From Sceloporus undulatus (Eukaryota; Chordata; Lepidosauria; Squamata; Phrynosomatidae): a DNA stretch of 64,000 nucleotides. The stretch spans positions 16,399,447-16,463,446 of the forward strand of contig NC_056528.1 in NCBI RefSeq assembly GCF_019175285.1, in the 5' to 3' direction. The translations under genes were made by a program, and so were the position numbers. The notes beneath the pieces are model-generated. The model was not told where the DNA came from. It did not search any database and saw only the letters and a program-made list of their open reading frames with translations. Shown one piece after another: positions 26,385-38,512 of this stretch (position 1 is the stretch's first letter; each line of letters begins with the position of its first letter).

Positions 26385-26560
26385 AGGTCCCTAAATTGTA
26401 TCCTAGGCTTATCCACAAGTCGTATCAAAATTCATAATTTTGACCTCACAACGTGCCCTCAACCTATATGTGAGATTGACTTATAGTCGAGTATATATGG
26501 TCATTTTGGCCCTCGACTTATCCATGAGGTTGACTTATAGTGGAGTATATACAATAAGAT
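26385..26560. mobile_element. TcMar-like MITE, family 'G'
   Basis: GGCTTATCCACAAGTCGTAT and TGACTTATAGTCGAGTATAT; a longer relative lies at 63,190-63,585. The end reads GGAGTATATACA. Confidence 0.5.
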
Positions 26561-26960
26561 CTAGTTCAGGTTGGCATTCACTGCCTGGCAGAATCTCTTT
26601 AGGGCTTCAGGTAGGAGTCTTTCCCAATTCTAACTGGAGAGGTAAGGAGACCTTTGCATGCAGAGTAAATGCTCTATTGTATGCTCTATGCTCTATTGTA
26701 GCTTTTGAATAGGCAAAAGAGCCCAATTATACCCCACCCATCTCTTATTCCAAACAGTTAGCTTAAACTTACAATGCCCAGGAGTTTTGGGTTTGAAGTT
26801 CATGCCTAAATCTGACTTCAGAGGTGTGGTTGTGGATGGATGCAGTAAGTGCACAGGAGCAGGTGACAAGGATGGACCCAAAAGGCAGAACTGTGAGTCA
26901 TAGTATTGCCTGGGAGGAGCAGGACCATATCCATGTCAACAGTTTATTCCTCCCTCTATC

Positions 26961-26990
26961 TCACACACACACACACACGCACACACACAA
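26961..26990. repeat. (CA)n microsatellite
   Basis: CACACA run with one CG interruption. Confidence 0.8.
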
Positions 26991-27124
26991 CCACACTCCT
27001 ACGCTTTGCCCTGATTCGATACTGCAACCACAAAACAAACTTTAAAACAAAGCCTTAACTCCCAATGCCGTGATCCATAAACGCAACAGATACGGAGCAA
27101 TAGCTAGGAATAAACTTTTGTTGA

Positions 27125-27760
27125 GTGAGATCCCAATATCAAGGGGTTTTCTTGGCAAGTTTCATCAGAGGAGGTTTGCCATTGCCATCCTCTGAGGGTG
27201 AGAGTGGGACTTACCCAAAGTCACCCTAAGCCTCATTCCCACTTACAAATAAATCGCTTTGCAATCTGAATCGATGGATCAGTTCGGCAGCGGGGCGCAG
27301 TTCACATTATATTTGCCCCGATCATATTTTCTTGCTGCAAAGTAAAATAACCCACTTGTGGCTCACATTGACGAATGAGTCGATTCAAAATGGACCCGCT
27401 CCAGCCAGCCGAAGGGCAAATTTAAATTGATTCCAATCCGCATCTGGTTTGCACTTGCATGGAATTGATTTATCCAAAAAGACACAGAAAAAATGAGTGT
27501 CATAAAGATGCGGGTGAAATGAGTCTAGCGCATGGTCCCCCCTCTCCAAATTGCTTCAGCAATTTGGTTCAAGTGCAAACCAGAGTCACTTAAACCTGTT
27601 CAAACCAATTCGCGTTCCAGTTTAAAAGGTAGTGGGAATGAGGCGCTAGTGGGTTTACACAGCTGAGTTGGGATTGGAATCCTGATCTCCAGAGTTATAG
27701 TCCAAGGCTTAAACCACGTGACTACACCATGCTGGTCTCTGCATGAGAGTGTAAATTGTG
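27125..27760 (-). mobile_element. Sauria SINE split by a later insertion
   Basis: Right part of the SINE at 27,125-27,228 (GGTTTTCTTGGCAAGTTTCA) and left part at 27,646-27,760 (GTGGGTTTACACAGCTGAGT to CATGCTGGTC). The two halves abut correctly once the 417-bp element between them is removed. Confidence 0.8.
27229..27645. mobile_element. Harbinger-like MITE inside the SINE
   Basis: 417 bp with terminal inverted repeats (left AGCCTCATTCCCACT, right AGTGGGAATGAGGCG) flanked by the 3-base duplication CTA (27,226-27,228 and 27,646-27,648). A 3-bp target duplication and TIRs of this kind fit PIF/Harbinger. No transposase. Confidence 0.65.
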
Positions 27761-27765
27761 CATTT

Positions 27766-27766
27766 G

Positions 27767-27797
<31 letters not shown>

Positions 27798-27945
27798 TGT
27801 CCAGGTGCCCCTTTTGGTCCAGGTGATTCCCAAACTTTGGTCCTCCAGATGTTTTGGACTTCAGCTCCCAGCAGCCCCAACCAGCTTGACCAACTGTCAG
27901 GAATACTGGGAGCTGAAGTCTACATGATCAAAGTTTGGGAATAGC
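27766..27945. mobile_element. (ATC)n run and FB-B MITE
   Basis: 27,768-27,797 is (ATC)10. 27,825-27,945 is an FB-B palindrome (CCCAAACTTTGGTCCTCCAG ... CAAAGTTTGGGAATAGC). Confidence 0.65.
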
Positions 27946-28944
27946 TGCTTGATTGCTTCTCATTTGAGAAGGGACTGGGGGTATTTGCATAGACTGGGAA
28001 AGATATCCAGCCTTCACTGGATCCAACCCCCTTTTATCTGACTATCCAAAAATAAAAACCCGGCTGCATCCTAGTCAGCTGCCTGTCCAACCTCTTCTTG
28101 AACGCCTACGAGGCACAAGCATTCTTGGCAGCCCTTCGAACTAGCAGGGGGTGTTGGGATTTCTTTTTTCCCTTCTGCCACAGCTGTGATTTACATCCCA
28201 CTAAATTCCTAAGAAGGAAGAGGTGGAAAAGGAGACCATGACTCAACATGACTTGTCGCAACCCTCCCAACCTTAAGGCCTCTTAGCAGAAGGGATTCTT
28301 GATCCTTCTTAAGCAGAAGGGCCTTCCCTGCCTTGATGCCCTCCAAATATTGTTGGACTGAAGTGCACCACCTTCCTAACCCTTGCCATCGCTGGCTGAT
28401 GGGAGTTGGAGTCCCAAAGAAAAGAGGCACACCAGGGTATGCAGGCAGGGCTTTGTGCACTGATGTTGATTTTAGCATGAGATTCAAGAAGGGAGAAACT
28501 GCTTTGGTGGGATGTGATTACAGTCGGAATAATTGTAGTGTTCAGCCGATGCTGTGAAAGCAAAGGACAGCAATTGTCATCATGGAGCTTGGATGAGATG
28601 GAATTATTCCTGGGATGATGGAGGGCAAGGCAGGCGCACCCTCTGCAAAGGCAGACCCAGTGGTTGTTTAGTTCTTCCAAGCTCCATCAGACAAATAAGT
28701 GGTTATGAAGGGAGGCGAGGCTCATACATTGCTTTGCATGCGCATAAAAAAAAATCCATATTGCCGTTCTCCTGGGAATGTTTTGTGGTCTGTAAAATTA
28801 AAGACTATGGCTGTGGCTGGCTGGTGGTTCCATTCCACTCATATTTTCATCCCTCTATAACCTGCTTTTGTCTCCTAAGAGAAACAGAAAGAGAGAGCTC
28901 ACATTCTAATATTTGTCTCTGAAAACCCAGAACGAGACTCTGGC

Positions 28945-29280
28945 TCCATCCGCACTGCAGAAATCATCCAGTTTGACACCACTTTAACTGCCATGGCTCA
29001 ATGGTATGGGATTCTGGGGAGATATTTAGCCTTCTCTGGAGCCACAACAAACCACAATTCCAAGGATTTGCAAGCCCTGAGCCATTACAGTTAAAAGTTG
29101 TGTCAAACTGGATTATGGTCAGCCTTCCTTATCCACGGATTTTTTTATCCATGGATTCAAGCATCCACTGCTTGAAAATATTCCCAAAAAAGTATACATT
29201 CCAAATAGCAAACTTTGATTTTTCAATTTTGTATAAGGGACACCATTTTGCTCTGCCATTGTATTTAATGGGACTTCCAA
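28945..29280. mobile_element. FB-F MITE followed by Tigger-like MITE
   Basis: 28,945-29,118: CATCCAGTTTGACACCACTT ... TGTGTCAAACTGGATTATG. 29,117-29,280: GTCAGCCTTCCTTATCCACG ... AATGGGACTTC. Confidence 0.6.
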
Positions 29281-29754
29281 ATCAGAAAATAAATTTGGAA
29301 AGTACTGACAGAAGCAATTCATTCCCCCCGAACCAGAAATCGAACATTTTGGGAACAGGAGGGGAAAACATTTCCGGAGGAATAATAAACTATTGTCTTG
29401 AATCAAAATGCAGCAGTGTATATTCGTACGAAACCCAGAAACATTTCCTTTCATGGCTTGCCCTCGTGGATGCTGTGTCTCTCTTTCCTTTTTCCCTCCT
29501 TCTTCAAGAGTGGAATTGCTGATGGAGAGAGGATGACTGGCAAAGCCTTGTTTCCTGCTGCCTGCGTTATATGACCAATTCAGTCTGGCTGCCAAAAAAG
29601 CAGATGAAAATAGCACCCACGTCCTTAATGCCAGGAACCGAAGGAGGCAGTTGCTTGAATGGACTTTTGATGAAAGGAGAAAGTTTTGCTGTTGTTCTCG
29701 TTCATAATTGAGCTTATTATGGGAGTTCTTTTTGTGATGTTTCTGGTGTTCCCT

Positions 29755-30040
29755 CATGCATGCCACAGATAAAAACCGGGACACATGTGGGCCAAGCAAC
29801 ATGGATGGCAAAAGTTATTAATGAGGAAGGACACTCAAGCTTGGAGATGCTGCAGCGGTTTGCTTTTGCCTGAGTTGACTGGGAAGGGCAGGCTTCCACC
29901 ACCATTTTCCTTTCCTCTCCCCGCACTGAGCTAACTACATGCAAAGGCCTATATTGGGAGAAAGGTGGAACATAATAAAATCATCATCATCATCATCATC
30001 TACTTTTTCCACTTTGAACTCAGTTTGCAGCAATGGAAAT
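29755..30040. mobile_element. TIR element family 'H'
   Basis: AAAACCGGGACACATGTGGG, GCTGCAGCGGTTTGCTTTTG and TGAACTCAGTTTGCAGCAA, the core of a family also at 31,390, 32,765, 40,270, 42,905 and 51,367. This copy lacks the far end and holds a (ATC)n run. Confidence 0.6.
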
Positions 30041-30042
30041 AT

Positions 30043-30175
30043 AGTGGACCCTTGGCCTTGGCTGCGGTTTGCTTCCAGGACCCTGCCGTGGGTACCAAAA
30101 TCCACGGATGCTCAAGTCCCATTATATACTTCGTAAAATGGTGTCCCTTGTATGAAATGGCAAAAATCACACGGA
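30043..30175 (-). mobile_element. Tigger-like MITE
   Basis: TGGACCCTTGGCCTTGGCTG, GTACCAAAATCCACGGATGC. Confidence 0.55.
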
Positions 30176-30179
30176 GGCA

Positions 30180-31298
30180 AATCCTGTGCAGAAACGGGGT
30201 TTTAAAATCCGCCAAACACCCACAAATGCGGGTTATATTTCAGACAAGTCATGTGAAAAACAACCCGCAAAAACGGATTGTTTTCACTTTAAATCTAGGT
30301 TCTGCACGGGATTCGTCCCGTGTGATAAACCCCTTAATGAAGTTATATTTCAAATGCAAAGTAAACGCTTGGGAATGGCTCCATATTATTTGTACCAGAA
30401 GCAACATGGACCTTTTAAAAGTGGCACGATACAGGATTCATTGGGATTTCCAATTGATAGAGTTGGAGAGAATGCATTGCGCACACACTTGCAAAAGGAG
30501 ATTGTCTTGGGTCTGTTTTAAATACTGTATGTAGCGATCAATACTGCAAGAAAAAGAACCTTTTAAAAAGGAAAATAAAGATAATGCAGCAACCTAAACC
30601 CTATTTAAAATGTCTCCTAGGGAAGAGTGTTTAAAAAAAAGTTATGGGGATGACTTGTGTCAAAGACGCCAAGGTAGTAAGTAAGATCCGCTTTGAATAA
30701 ACTGCTTGGAATGTTAACTTGCTTTATTTTTGATGTTATGATAAATCTGACTTTGCTAACCATGGATTCTCATCCAACCTTCCAGCTTTGCCCCCTTTCT
30801 ATGCAGTATATATACCTCTCCCTGGTCATCTAAATCCTCCTTTCATTTTCAAAACCTACTTCTATGCATGATATAATACTGTATAAGACATCTTCCTTGG
30901 GCATGACTTCAACGGATCGGTGGGTTGGGAAATTCTATCAAATAAAGGGAAGGGTGGGAGATATCTGCTGACACTCTTTTATTCCTTTTTATAAGTACTA
31001 AATTGAATGGTATTTGACTTGAGATTCTTGGGGTTCGAAGGAAATGTGTGCAAATGGATGGACTCTTTTTATGCACCCTCAATGTATTTTATTATGTCTT
31101 ACTAGTTACATTCATAGCCTTTTCCCCTTCCACTGACCTCAAGGTGGCATCCTATCCTCACAACAACCTTGCAAGGTAGGTCAGGCAGACGAAAGGAGTG
31201 ACTCTCTCAGCCAGCACTTTACAAAGTGACAGCAGACTTGGATCTGAGTTCTTGCAGGCCTTGGACAGGAGATTTGGGTAGGAACCCTTCCGCCTGCC

Positions 31299-31300
<2 letters not shown>
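30180..31300. other. Intergenic stretch, nothing firm
   Basis: 30,180-30,420 has facing copies of AATCCGCC/GCGGGTT-like words and may be an old transposon remnant. The rest looks unique. Confidence 0.35.

Positions 31301-31342
<42 letters not shown>
31301..31342. repeat. (AT)n microsatellite
   Basis: 21 uninterrupted AT units. Confidence 0.95.
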
Positions 31343-31345
<3 letters not shown>

Positions 31346-31389
31346 ATAGGAGAGCCAGAGCAGCGTTGAATTGGTGAGTTGACTGTCCC

Positions 31390-31690
31390 ACTAATCCTCT
31401 GCTTTCCCATTCTTTCAGCTGCCTTTAAAATGTCCCAGTTTCTCTCTCCCCCTCCCACTTTCCCCCTTTCTCCTCCACTTTCTTTAGTTGCTACAAGCTC
31501 AATGTAGTTTGCAAAGTAGTTTGCACTCCATGGAATTTGGAAAGGAGGAAGAGGCAAGGAGAGATGGATTCTTGCCCTTCCCAGAAGACTCAGACAAAAG
31601 CAAACTGCTGCACCTTCTTCAAACTTGTGTGCTCTTCCTCCTCATTAATAACATGGTGACCACACGCTGTACTGCTTGACCACACATCAC
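31390..31690. mobile_element. Family 'H' element, reverse orientation
   Basis: AAAATGTCCCAGTTTCTCTC, AGTTTGCACTCCATGGAATT and CCACACGCTG align in reverse with 32,765-33,106. Confidence 0.55.
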
Positions 31691-31718
31691 ACATAAAATG
31701 TTGGGACTAACTCATATG

Positions 31719-31952
31719 AGCCAGTGTGACGTAGTGGTTTCAGTGTTGGGCTATGACTCTGGAGACCAGTGTTCGAATCCCCCACTTGGCCATGAAACCA
31801 TTGGGTGAACTTGGGCAAGTCACCTACTCACAGCCTCTGGGGAAGGCAAGCGCAAACCTCCTCTGAACCAATCTTGCCAAGAAAACCCTATGATAGGTTT
31901 GCCTTAGGGTTGCCATGAGTCGGAAATGACTTGAAGGCACACAACACACACT
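31719..31952 (+). mobile_element. Sauria SINE, full length
   Basis: Best reference copy in the window: tRNA-like head with A box (GTAGTGGTTTCAGTG) and B box (GTTCGAATCC), core (GCAAGTCACCTACTCACAGC), tail TTGAAGGCACACAACACACA. About 230 bp. Confidence 0.9.
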
Positions 31953-32519
31953 TAGCCTGGAAAATCAGTATACAACACACACATATGCACTCATGATTCA
32001 GATGCCAAATATAGGAAGGAGGTGGTATCGTGTTGCCTGAGCCTGTTGGAAAGGGAATGAATATTTCGCCTAAAGGCAGAGGAGCCATATGGGTTAAGGC
32101 TGCTTGCATCCTTTGTGAATCTGTTTTCTGTTAAAGTCAGATCTCTACAAGCTAGGAGCGCAGTATGCAGCCAAAGCCACATTCCAAAGCAATCTCTCCA
32201 GTCTCATCCTTTGCACACTTACTCAGAGGTAATTCCTCCTGTATTCAAGCAGATTTACTTTTATGTTGCAACGGGTCGGAGCAAAGCCTCCATAAAAAGC
32301 AAAACTGACCAGACCCGACTTGTGTGTTTCCTTTCAAGTGACTCAGCAGCCTAGGCACAATCTCTTCATTAGCCCTGCTGTGCAAAGTGGAGAATATTAA
32401 AATAAATGACTGAATAGTTAGGCAATGCCAAAGAGCTGCAGTGAAACTGACTTCAGCCATTAGCCTGATTGCTTTCTCAGGCCCTAGAATTGGCTGTGGA
32501 TAAGGGAATGCAGGGGAGA

Positions 32520-32730
32520 TAGTATAGTACTGTAGTGGCATAGTAGTTTGAGTGACTCTGTAAAGCAGGGTTCGATTCTCCATTCGGCCATTAAACCCAT
32601 TGAGCCACACTCTCTCAGCCTCAGAGGAAAGCAATGGCAAATCTCCCCTGAGCACATCTTGCCAAGAAAACCTTGTGATGGTTCACCTTAGGCTCACAGT
32701 GAGTTGGAAACAACAACACGATAACAACAA
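32520..32730 (+). mobile_element. Sauria SINE
   Basis: GGTTCGATTCTCCATTCGGC and CACACTCTCTCAGCCTCAGA. Tail GTTGGAAACAACAACACG. Confidence 0.8.
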
Positions 32731-32764
32731 GGGAATGCAGAACATACTAGCTTTGTGGTATCAT

Positions 32765-33106
32765 ACCATCCCAATACTCCTGAAAACCAGGACACATGTG
32801 GCCAAGCAAAAACAGCAAAAGTTATGAATGGGGATGAACACAAAAACCAGAAGAGGCTGCAGCGGTTTGCTTTTCCCTGAGCCGACTGGGAAGGGCACAA
32901 TGTTGGCCTGCATCCTCTCCCCCGGAATTGAATGCAAACTACTTCTGGGCTCTGAACTCAGTTTGCAGCAATTCAAGTAAGCTGAGGACAAATGTGGGAA
33001 GAGGAGAGAAAAACCAGGATGTTTTTAAAACAATTGAAAAAGTGGGATGATGGAGGATTAATCGGGGCTGTTCTTGCCGAACTGGGACAGTTGGAGGGTA
33101 CATGAT
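32765..33106. mobile_element. Family 'H' element
   Basis: CCCAATACTCCTGAAAACCA to GGGACAGTTGGAGGGTACAT. The right end matches the family TIR GTTGGAGGGTA; the left end is worn. Confidence 0.6.
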
Positions 33107-33639
33107 ATTTCTGGACATGGAGATGGGAAATGTGAAGCCTTCGAGATGTGATTATTAAACAACAACACCCAGCACTTTTCACCATTGGCAATGTGGGCTA
33201 GGATTGCAGGGAATTGCAATTTAAGAAGACCTATACCTCTATTTTATGGATCATTCCATCTTTGTTGAATGATAGCCTTTAAGGATTCGACAGACTGCTT
33301 TCTTGTGGTGTCCTCCTAGCCATCCTCTTTCCGTTTGGCCATTCTTGCTCCAAACCAAATTACCCTTTTGCAGAAGGCAAATCTGGAAATCTGCAAAGAG
33401 AGTTTCCTCCCAACAGTCAGGCCTGTCCTGCTTTTTCCATCTCCGCTCTGACCGCAAAGAGCTGGAAAACCATCCAGGCAGAGCACTGCTGGCATTTCCA
33501 AGACTGTGTGCAAAGCCCTCATGGAGGGAGAGAGGGCTAGAAAACAACCGGCCCATATTAGGAACTCACAAGCAAAGCCTTGGGAAACCATCTGAGAGGT
33601 GGCTTTTAAAGAGGCAAGCTTTGTAAACTGGAAACCAAG

Positions 33640-34190
33640 CTTATATTGTTTTTGTTTTTGTGTACCTCCAGGTCATTGGCAAGATTTATTCAGAGGGAGT
33701 TTGCCATTGTTTTCCCTGAGGCTGAGAGAGTATCACTCAGTGGATTTCATGGTCGAGCGGAGAATCGAACCCCGATCTCCAGAGTTGCAGACCAACACTC
33801 AAACCACCGTGTCACGCTGGCTGTACAGTGCGTTTGTGTGTGTGGCACAGTGGCTTGACTGTTGGACTATGACTCTGGAGACCAGAGTTCGATTCCCAGC
33901 TTGGCAATGAAAGCCACTGAGTGTGCTTGGACAAGTCACACACTCTCAGCCTCAGGCAAAACTGGATTTCAGGAATTGCAGCATTTGCTCAGCACCATAT
34001 AAACGTGGAGGGCTAAGTATATATTCTGAATGTAAATGCACCCTGCAAGTGCACAGGGATAAGACTGAGAACAGGTTGCCAGATGTTACTGAGCTGAAAA
34101 ACAAATGAAGAAGTCTTGCCAAGAAACCCTCGTGATAGATTCGCCTTAGTATCGGAAATGTCTTGAACAGGCAACAACGAACAACAGACT
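33640..34190. mobile_element. Two head-to-head Sauria SINEs
   Basis: 33,640-33,830 is minus (TTTGTGTACCTCCAGGTCAT to CACGCTGGCTG). 33,840-34,190 is plus, interrupted by about 150 bases of other sequence at 33,956-34,105. Confidence 0.7.
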
Positions 34191-34529
34191 GAGTTGTATA
34201 TACACTGCTGTTGCAGTATGCTATATACATTGGCCATGGTTGCTCTGGATTCTGGAAAGCGTAGTCCCCCAAAGGTTTTATTTTCTGGTTTCGGGGAGGG
34301 AACTGAGTCCGTAGGCTGCCAATTTGCTATCCAGATCTCTCCAACTGAATAGGAACTTTATGCTTAATGGACAAGTGTGATGCTATTCAGTTTGTTCAGA
34401 GAGCGGATTAGCTTTGTGTCTGAGTTACAACTACAGTTGTGGCTGGGAGTGTCTCTGGGAACACTCTTTTGTGTTGTCTTAAGGTGTTTGCTTAGGTTGT
34501 GACCCGTAAACCGGTTCAGCTAGGGAGAC

Positions 34530-34760
34530 AAAGGTATTTGACCACAGTTCCAACAGAGCTTGGGAATGTTACTTATTGGACTATAGCTCCCAGAAGTCTC
34601 CAGCCAAGTTAGCCCCTGAAGGCACAGATTTATTTGACCATAATTCAAACAGCGCTTGGGAAAGTAACTTTTTGGGCCGCAGATCCCAGAATCATCCAGC
34701 CTGGGAGATTCTGGGAACCGTGGTCCAAAACGTAACTTTCCCAAGCTTTGAATCCTAAAT
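34530..34760. repeat. Inverted-repeat sequence
   Basis: GAGCTTGGGAATGTTACTTA and ACGTAACTTTCCCAAGC face each other around CCCAGAATCATCC. Similar pieces at about 9,375-9,450 and 44,285-44,400. 34,765-35,260 shows nothing. Confidence 0.45.
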
Positions 34761-35264
34761 ACAGTTGTGGAAGAGGTCTAGTTTGAGCGGCTGTAAATCC
34801 TAGCCTTTGCTGGAGGGCAAAAAAGGCAGACTATAAATAGGTTAATAACAACAACAACCCCTTGACATCGCAAATTTTTCCAATAAATACAGAGGACAAC
34901 ATTGCCTCAAATTTCCTGGAAACTGGAATTTGATTTCTTAGGAGGAACATGAAGTTTTTTCAAGTTTGCAAGGGCAAAACTTTTTGGAAAAGCCTTTAGG
35001 TATGAAGCTCACAAATTTTGAATCGATAAATATTAATAGGTTTGCCGCCCAGCGCTTTGGAATATTTTAACCTTTCTCTTTGACTTTATTGTTTTAATAT
35101 TCTATTTTTATATACGTTTGTTTAACAAAACCGCTTGGGAGTTATTTTTAAATTTTTATGTTGGTTAGTTGAATTTTTTGCCTTCTGGTGAAAGCGCTTT
35201 TTAGTAAACTAGTAGTATTTGTCTGCCCTCTTCTGGTCTGTTTCAGGATTGAACTGTTCGCTTC

Positions 35265-35490
35265 TCATAGGTGTATCCACACTCCAGAAATAAAGCAGTT
35301 TGACACCCCTTTAACTACCACGGCTCTACCCTACCGAATCTTGGGATTTGTAGTTCATTTAGGCAACAAGGCTTTCTGACAGACCAGGCTGAATACCTCC
35401 CCAAAACTACAAATCTCAGGGTCCCACAGGGTCAAACTGTTTTGGTACCAAACTGCTTTATTTCTGCAGTGTAGATACATCCCAAATGGC
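35265..35490. mobile_element. Fold-back MITE 'FB-F'
   Basis: CCACACTCCAGAAATAAAGC ... GCTTTATTTCTGCAGTGTAG, full palindrome. Confidence 0.65.
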
Positions 35491-35534
35491 TAATAAATCC
35501 AGCCTTTCTCATCCCTTTAAACCTGGTTTATGTG

Positions 35535-35910
35535 CACATGTGTGCATACATGTGCCTTCAAGCCACATATTGACTTATTTTATGATTTTTCCTTAGGCAA
35601 AGAATACTAAAAAGTGGTTTTATTTTATATATAGCACATGGTATTTGTTGGCGATCTCCCATCCAAGTACTACGTCCCAATGTCCCCCAGTGTTAGCTAT
35701 GCTGACTTGGGCTGCAGTCCGACAGCATCTGAAAGGCCACATGATTCCCACCCTTGGTGTGTATTTGTGTGTTGTGTGCCTCCAAGTCATTTCTGACTCA
35801 TGGCAACCCTAAGGCAAACCAATCTTAGGGTTTTCTTGGCCGGATTTGTTCAGAGGAGGTTTGTCATTGCCTTTGTCTGAGGCTGAGAGAGTGTGACTTG
35901 CCCAAAGCCA
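35535..35910 (-). mobile_element. 5S-derived SINE followed by Sauria SINE
   Basis: 35,535-35,755: GATCTCCCATCCAAGTACTA is the 5S internal region in reverse, with a Sauria-like tail on its left. 35,760-35,910: minus Sauria SINE (GTTGTGTGCCTCCAAGTCAT ... GAGAGTGTGACTTGCCC). Confidence 0.65.
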
Positions 35911-36129
35911 TTACAACAGAGTTAAAATGAAAGTTAAACTGACTTCTCCAATATGTTCAGTAGGAAAGCCAGCAGATGGAGTTAAAGAGGGCTGCACTGA
36001 CATTCAGCGTGAAACCATGGTTCAGTGCAGTTTCACTCTGCAATGCTAGAAATGTGAATCTAAAAGCAAAAAAGGGAGGTTCAGATTTCTAATTCAGAGG
36101 GACAATGCCCCCCTGTGGCTAAACCCCTG

Positions 36130-36365
36130 AGAGCCAGCATGGTGCATTGGGTTAGGTGTTGGACTATGACTCTGGAGACCAGGGTTCGAATCACTGCTTT
36201 GCCATAGAAACCCATTGGGTGACTCTGGACAAGTCACACTCTCTCAGCCTCAGAGGAGGGCAGTGACAAACCCCTTTGAAGAAACATGACCAGAAACCCC
36301 TGTGATCGGTTCACCTTAGGGTTGCTGTAAGCCAGAAATGACTTGAAGGCACACAACAAGAACAA
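36130..36365 (+). mobile_element. Sauria SINE, full length
   Basis: GAGCCAGCATGGTGCATTGG, GGAGACCAGGGTTCGAATCA, tail GACTTGAAGGCACACAACAA. Confidence 0.88.
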
Positions 36366-36385
36366 AAGCTGCACCCCAATGTGTT

Positions 36386-36664
36386 TGGAGGAGGAGGAGG
36401 AAGAGAAGGAAGAGGAGGAAGAGGAAGAATTTGGAGAGGAAGACGAGGAAGTGGGAGGAGGAGAAGGAGGAGAAAAGAGGAAGAAGAGGAAGAGAAAAGA
36501 GAAGGAAGAAAAAGAAGAAGAGGAAGAAGTAAAAGAAGGAGGAGGAGAAGGAAGAAGAGGAAGATGAAGAAGAGGAAAATAAAGGAGGAGAAAGAAAAAG
36601 AGGGAGAGGGAGAAGGAGGAATAGGATAGGAAGAAGAAGGGGAGACAGTGAAGAAGGACAAAAG
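36386..36664. repeat. Polypurine tract (GGA/GAA)n
   Basis: About 280 bases almost wholly A and G on the plus strand, irregular GGA, GAA and GAGG words. Starts directly at the tail of the preceding SINE. Confidence 0.9.
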
Positions 36665-37424
36665 ACAGCATCGTTGCAGACTGATGCACATTGCTAAATC
36701 CCTTTCCTCCTCCTCAGTGAACAGTTGGAATGTTTGTGTACATTCCATTACAGCAAGGCAAACGATCCAAAGGGTAATTAGGGAGTTGACTTGTAAACAG
36801 CAGCTTATTAAAAATTGAATGGTAAGAAAGGCTGATCCCTGCCAAGATGCGGGTTCTCCCCCCCGGGAAGCCGCGCTCTTTCTATGGCCTCCCTCCTAAT
36901 GATGACTGGGGTACCACTGTGGCATGGTTCCTTCTGCCCTGCGCTGTGGGAAGGTGGCCCTGCTAGCTTGCAAACAGTGACCCCTCTGTGGACTCTTCTT
37001 TCCGGGGGAAGACAGGAAGCCTGGAACGGGGAGAATCAGAGCAGAATAAAAACAAGAACAAAGCACGAACCAAAAATAAAAATCTGAGGACATCCAAAGA
37101 AGTTATTGTTTTGTTTGGAGATGCGATTCCAAACGGTCCTCTCCAGGCCACTTTTGGCTTCTCTGCCAGAAGGAGACCAACTGAAGAGAACATCTTTCTA
37201 GGACATTTGTGAGATCAGAGGAGGGACTGAGCAACATAATAAACACAGTGTCCTATTGCGATTCCCAGGAGAAAGAGGGGAAGAGGTTATGGATGCTTGG
37301 ATTTCAGATTTTCTTTATAGTTTTGGTTACCCAAACTTGGCTAGACAGTCTCTGTCTAGTTCAGAGGACTCAGAGGGATCCTTAACATTGAAATGTTGTT
37401 GGATCCTTCAGATGAAAATGTTAA
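36665..37424. other. Intergenic stretch, nothing recognised
   Basis: Moderately GC-rich around 36,850-37,030 with a C8 run. No convincing exon or repeat. Confidence 0.35.
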
Positions 37425-37728
37425 TATGTAGAGAGATCTTATAGCCCCTTTGTGACTCACTGAAAGACGTTGGCAGTGAGCCTTCCTAGACTTCAGTCTA
37501 CTTCCTCAGATGCATTAAAATGTGATACAGTCAGCCCTCCATATCCATGGATTCAAGCAATATACACATTCCCAAAAGCAAACTTGCATTTTACCACTTT
37601 ATGTACAAGGGATACCATCTTACTATTCCATTGTATTTAACGGGACTTTATCCTTGCCAAGAAAATCCCACGATCGGGTTGCTGTAAGTCGAACATGACT
37701 TGAAGGGACACAACAACAGCAAACAATG
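37425..37728 (+). mobile_element. FB-C arm, Tigger-like MITE and SINE tail in series
   Basis: 37,425-37,525 FB-C left arm. 37,530-37,648 Tigger-like (CAGTCAGCCCTCCATATCCA). 37,649-37,728 Sauria SINE tail (CTTGCCAAGAAAATCCCACG ... GACACAACAACAGCAA). Confidence 0.6.
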
Positions 37729-38512
37729 TGTGTGAGTGGATCAAGGCGAGGACTGTATTGCAACATGTAGTGATTTGGTTTAGTTTGGGTGGTAGAGGCC
37801 CAGACCCTTATTTGTGATGGTGTTCTGCACTCATTCCACATTGACCCATGTTGTGCAAACACTGCAAAATGGAAAGGATTATCATTTGTATTTTGGAGGA
37901 GAAGGATTTCCCAATGCAGTGGGGGACAGTGCAAAACATAATCTGGGTGCAAGGAAGAATAAGATCTTTATTTCATCGAATGACTGCATTCTGTTTCGAA
38001 ACTTCCTGCAAGTAAGAACCTGGGAACTAGGAACTGACTTCAGCATTACAAAGAAGGGAGAGTGTTAATTGAATCTCTTGTGGCCTAAAGGACAGACAGC
38101 TTCTGGCAATATTCACAGTGAGATTAGAAAACTGGAAGTTTGAGAGTTTAGATAAGGATGATCATGCAAGAGGACTATCAAACAGAGCAGACTGGACCAA
38201 TATTTGATGCAAAGGAGGCCAAGCCTGATTGTAGGAAAATTGGTCTCCACTTTGATCCTTTATAGCCAGAATTGGGCAAGCAGATATTTCTGGAGAGGCC
38301 TGCGATTGATAAAGATTGAAAGGGGAAAGGAGGAATTGATTGAGAAACAACATCTACAGATCCAGCAGACAGTCCAAACTATCAACACTCACCACATATT
38401 GTTATTTTCTGCAAAAGCATTCCATAGATATCACCCTAAATCTTGTCATCTATGTTGGGGTTTCTTACAAAAATGAAAAGTGAAATGAAAGTATATTTTT
38501 ATATTAATTTAG

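Noticed and set aside
29119-29811. 230-codon minus-strand open frame
   Set aside because: It spans a Tigger-like MITE and unique DNA, with no domain and no plausible splice context; chance.
31719-31790. Functional tRNA gene in the SINE head
   Set aside because: A- and B-box words are present, but no cloverleaf can be closed and it continues into the SINE body.
36234-36748. Long Ser/Leu/Pro-rich and Glu/Lys-rich frames
   Set aside because: Translation of the polypurine tract on either strand.
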